Part shown: positions 62,714 through 64,000 of the stretch, in pieces
Layout: each line of letters opens with the position of its first letter
How positions within the stretch are numbered: position 1 is the first letter of the stretch
DNA from: an uncultured Shewanella sp.
Lineage (GTDB): Bacteria > Pseudomonadota > Gammaproteobacteria > Enterobacterales > Shewanellaceae
Reading direction: 5' to 3'
NCBI RefSeq assembly: GCF_947497935.1
Contig: NZ_CANMIO010000001.1
Location: 62,001-126,000 of the forward strand
DNA length: 64,000 nucleotides
The notes under the pieces: model-generated
The model's database searches: none
What the model was told of the DNA's origin: nothing
What the model saw: only the letters and a program-made list of their open reading frames with translations
Position numbers and translations under genes: made by a program

Positions 62714-64000
62714 ATGTCATCTCGTAAAGAACTCGCAAACGCAATCCGCGCATTGACCATGGATGCTGTTCAAAAAGCCAATTCTGGTCACCCAGGTGCT
62801 CCAATGGGGATGGCTGATATTGCTGAAGTGCTATGGAACGATTTCCTAAAGCACAACCCAAACAACCCTGAATGGGTTGATCGTGACCGCTTTATCCTTT
62901 CTAACGGCCACGGCTCTATGCTCATCTACTCTTTGCTACACCTTACTGGTTACGCACTTCCTATCGAAGAGTTGAAAAACTTCCGACAGCTTCACTCTAA
63001 AACACCAGGTCACCCAGAATACGGTTACACACCAGGTGTTGAAACAACAACAGGCCCACTAGGCGCTGGTATTAGTAACGCTGTCGGTATGGCGATTGCT
63101 GAGAAGACATTGGCTGCACAGTTCAACCAGCCTGGTCACGACATCGTTGATCACTTCACATACTGCTTCCTTGGTGATGGCTGTTTGATGGAAGGTATCT
63201 CTCATGAAGCTTGTTCTCTAGCGGGCACCTTAGGTCTAGGTAAGCTAATCGCATTCTGGGATGACAACGGTATCTCTATCGACGGTCACGTAGAAGGTTG
63301 GTTCACTGACGATACACCTAAGCGTTTCGAGTCTTACGGCTGGCACGTCATTGCAAACGTAGATGGCCACGACAGCGACGCAATCCGCGCTGCTATCGAA
63401 GAAGCTAAGTCAGTGACTAACAAGCCAACAATGATTTGCTGCAAAACCACAATCGGTTTTGGTTCGCCAAACAAGTCTGGCAGCCACGATTGTCACGGCG
63501 CACCACTAGGTGATGCTGAAATCGCAGCAGCACGTGAATTCCTTGGTTGGAACCACGGCGCATTCGAAATTCCTGAAAACGTTTACGCGGGTTGGGATGC
63601 TAAAGAGTCTGGTGCTGCAAATGAAGCAAGCTGGAACGATAAGTTCGCTGCTTATGAAGCTGCATTCCCAGAACTGGCTGCAGAATACAAGCGCCGTGTA
63701 ATCACAGGTGACTTACCAGCAGATTTTGAAGAAAAAGCACAAGCTTTCATTCAAGAGAGCCAAGATAAAGCTGAAGGTATTGCTAGCCGTAAGGCTTCAC
63801 AAAATGCGATTGGTGCATTTGGTGCAATCCTACCAGAAATGCTAGGTGGTTCAGCAGATCTAGCCGGTTCTAACCTAACGCTTTGGTCGGGTTCTAAAGG
63901 CATTCAAGACGATGCTGCTGGTAACTACATCTACTACGGTGTACGTGAATTCGGCATGAGCGGTATCATGAACGGTGCTTCTCTACACGGTGGTTTCATC
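62714..64000 (+). CDS. tkt: Transketolase, N-terminal part (runs off the window)
   Basis: The frame from ATG 62714 is open for 429 codons to the right edge, so the C-terminal third is missing. It begins [20 protein letters not shown] and carries the thiamine-diphosphate/Mg motif [19 protein letters not shown] and [30 protein letters not shown] is also conserved. The enzyme moves two-carbon units in the pentose phosphate pathway. In Shewanella tkt is followed by epd, pgk and fba, outside this window. GGAG precedes the ATG. Highly expressed codon use. Confidence 0.98.
   Translation, partial: MSSRKELANAIRALTMDAVQKANSGHPGAPMGMADIAEVLWNDFLKHNPNNPEWVDRDRFILSNGHGSMLIYSLLHLTGYALPIEELKNFRQLHSKTPGHPEYGYTPGVETTTGPLGAGISNAVGMAIAEKTLAAQFNQPGHDIVDHFTYCFLGDGCLMEGISHEACSLAGTLGLGKLIAFWDDNGISIDGHVEGWFTDDTPKRFESYGWHVIANVDGHDSDAIRAAIEEAKSVTNKPTMICCKTTIGFGSPNKSGSHDCHGAPLGDAEIAAAREFLGWNHGAFEIPENVYAGWDAKESGAANEASWNDKFAAYEAAFPELAAEYKRRVITGDLPADFEEKAQAFIQESQDKAEGIASRKASQNAIGAFGAILPEMLGGSADLAGSNLTLWSGSKGIQDDAAGNYIYYGVREFGMSGIMNGASLHGGFI

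Overview
The window looks like chromosomal DNA of a marine gammaproteobacterium, most likely Shewanella. Pointers are the divergent metK/tkt pair, the prfB-lysS pair with its programmed frameshift, a single-chain formate dehydrogenase fused to a GltD-like module, small DUF3332, DUF3016 and YjfB-like proteins, a GlyGly-CTERM protease and several cyclic-di-GMP proteins. This is from sequence recognition only; I cannot name the species. I see no tRNA, rRNA, CRISPR array, intact insertion sequence, prophage or replication origin. Two genes are easy to miss by simple ORF calling: prfB (frameshifted) and tkt (runs off the right edge).

Layout. 1-5.2 kb: the end of a secreted subtilisin-like protease, asnC, rluA and a small membrane/methyltransferase cluster. 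5.2-9.2 kb: a candidate small RNA, D-lactate dehydrogenase, a dienelactone-hydrolase-like protein, a DUF3332 lipoprotein and a spermidine-synthase-like protein. 9.2-14 kb: ahpC and ahpF, a diguanylate cyclase, a YjfB-like small protein and the first copy of a composite repeat. 14-25 kb: a thioredoxin/DsbD-type membrane protein, an OmpA-like periplasmic protein, a short GlpD-like flavoprotein, chrA, the formate dehydrogenase and a pentapeptide-repeat potassium-channel-like protein. 25-34.2 kb: prfB-lysS, a PAS-GGDEF-EAL protein, rluE, nagB, an SRPBCC protein and a nitroreductase. 34.3-37.8 kb: a nitric-oxide defence locus, hmp facing norR plus a cupin, with a sigma-54 promoter and NorR boxes between them. 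37.8-46.6 kb: rlhA, a PH-domain protein, an AAA ATPase, csdE and csdA separated by a second composite repeat, tas, a MarR-GNAT fusion and yjjX. 46.6-52.5 kb: serine uptake and deamination (sdaC-sdaA), a GNAT, a small membrane protein and a dicarboxylate/amino-acid symporter. 52.5-61 kb: small lipoproteins and unknown proteins, a degenerate GGDEF protein whose 3' end lies in a third composite repeat, and stretches full of short hairpins and dispersed repeats. 61-64 kb: metK and the start of tkt.

The genes are mostly housekeeping and stress functions: peroxide (AhpC/AhpF) and NO (Hmp/NorR) detoxification, fermentative and formate redox metabolism, rRNA modification (RluA, RluE, RlhA), sulfur trafficking (CsdA/CsdE), serine catabolism and cyclic-di-GMP signalling. 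I found no obvious new defence or mobile system. The least explained signals are non-coding: the composite CTAG-rich repeat (three copies), chains of very short triloop hairpins, a tkt leader with mutually exclusive pairing options, two terminator-like hairpins between sdaC and sdaA, and a candidate small RNA before ldhA.
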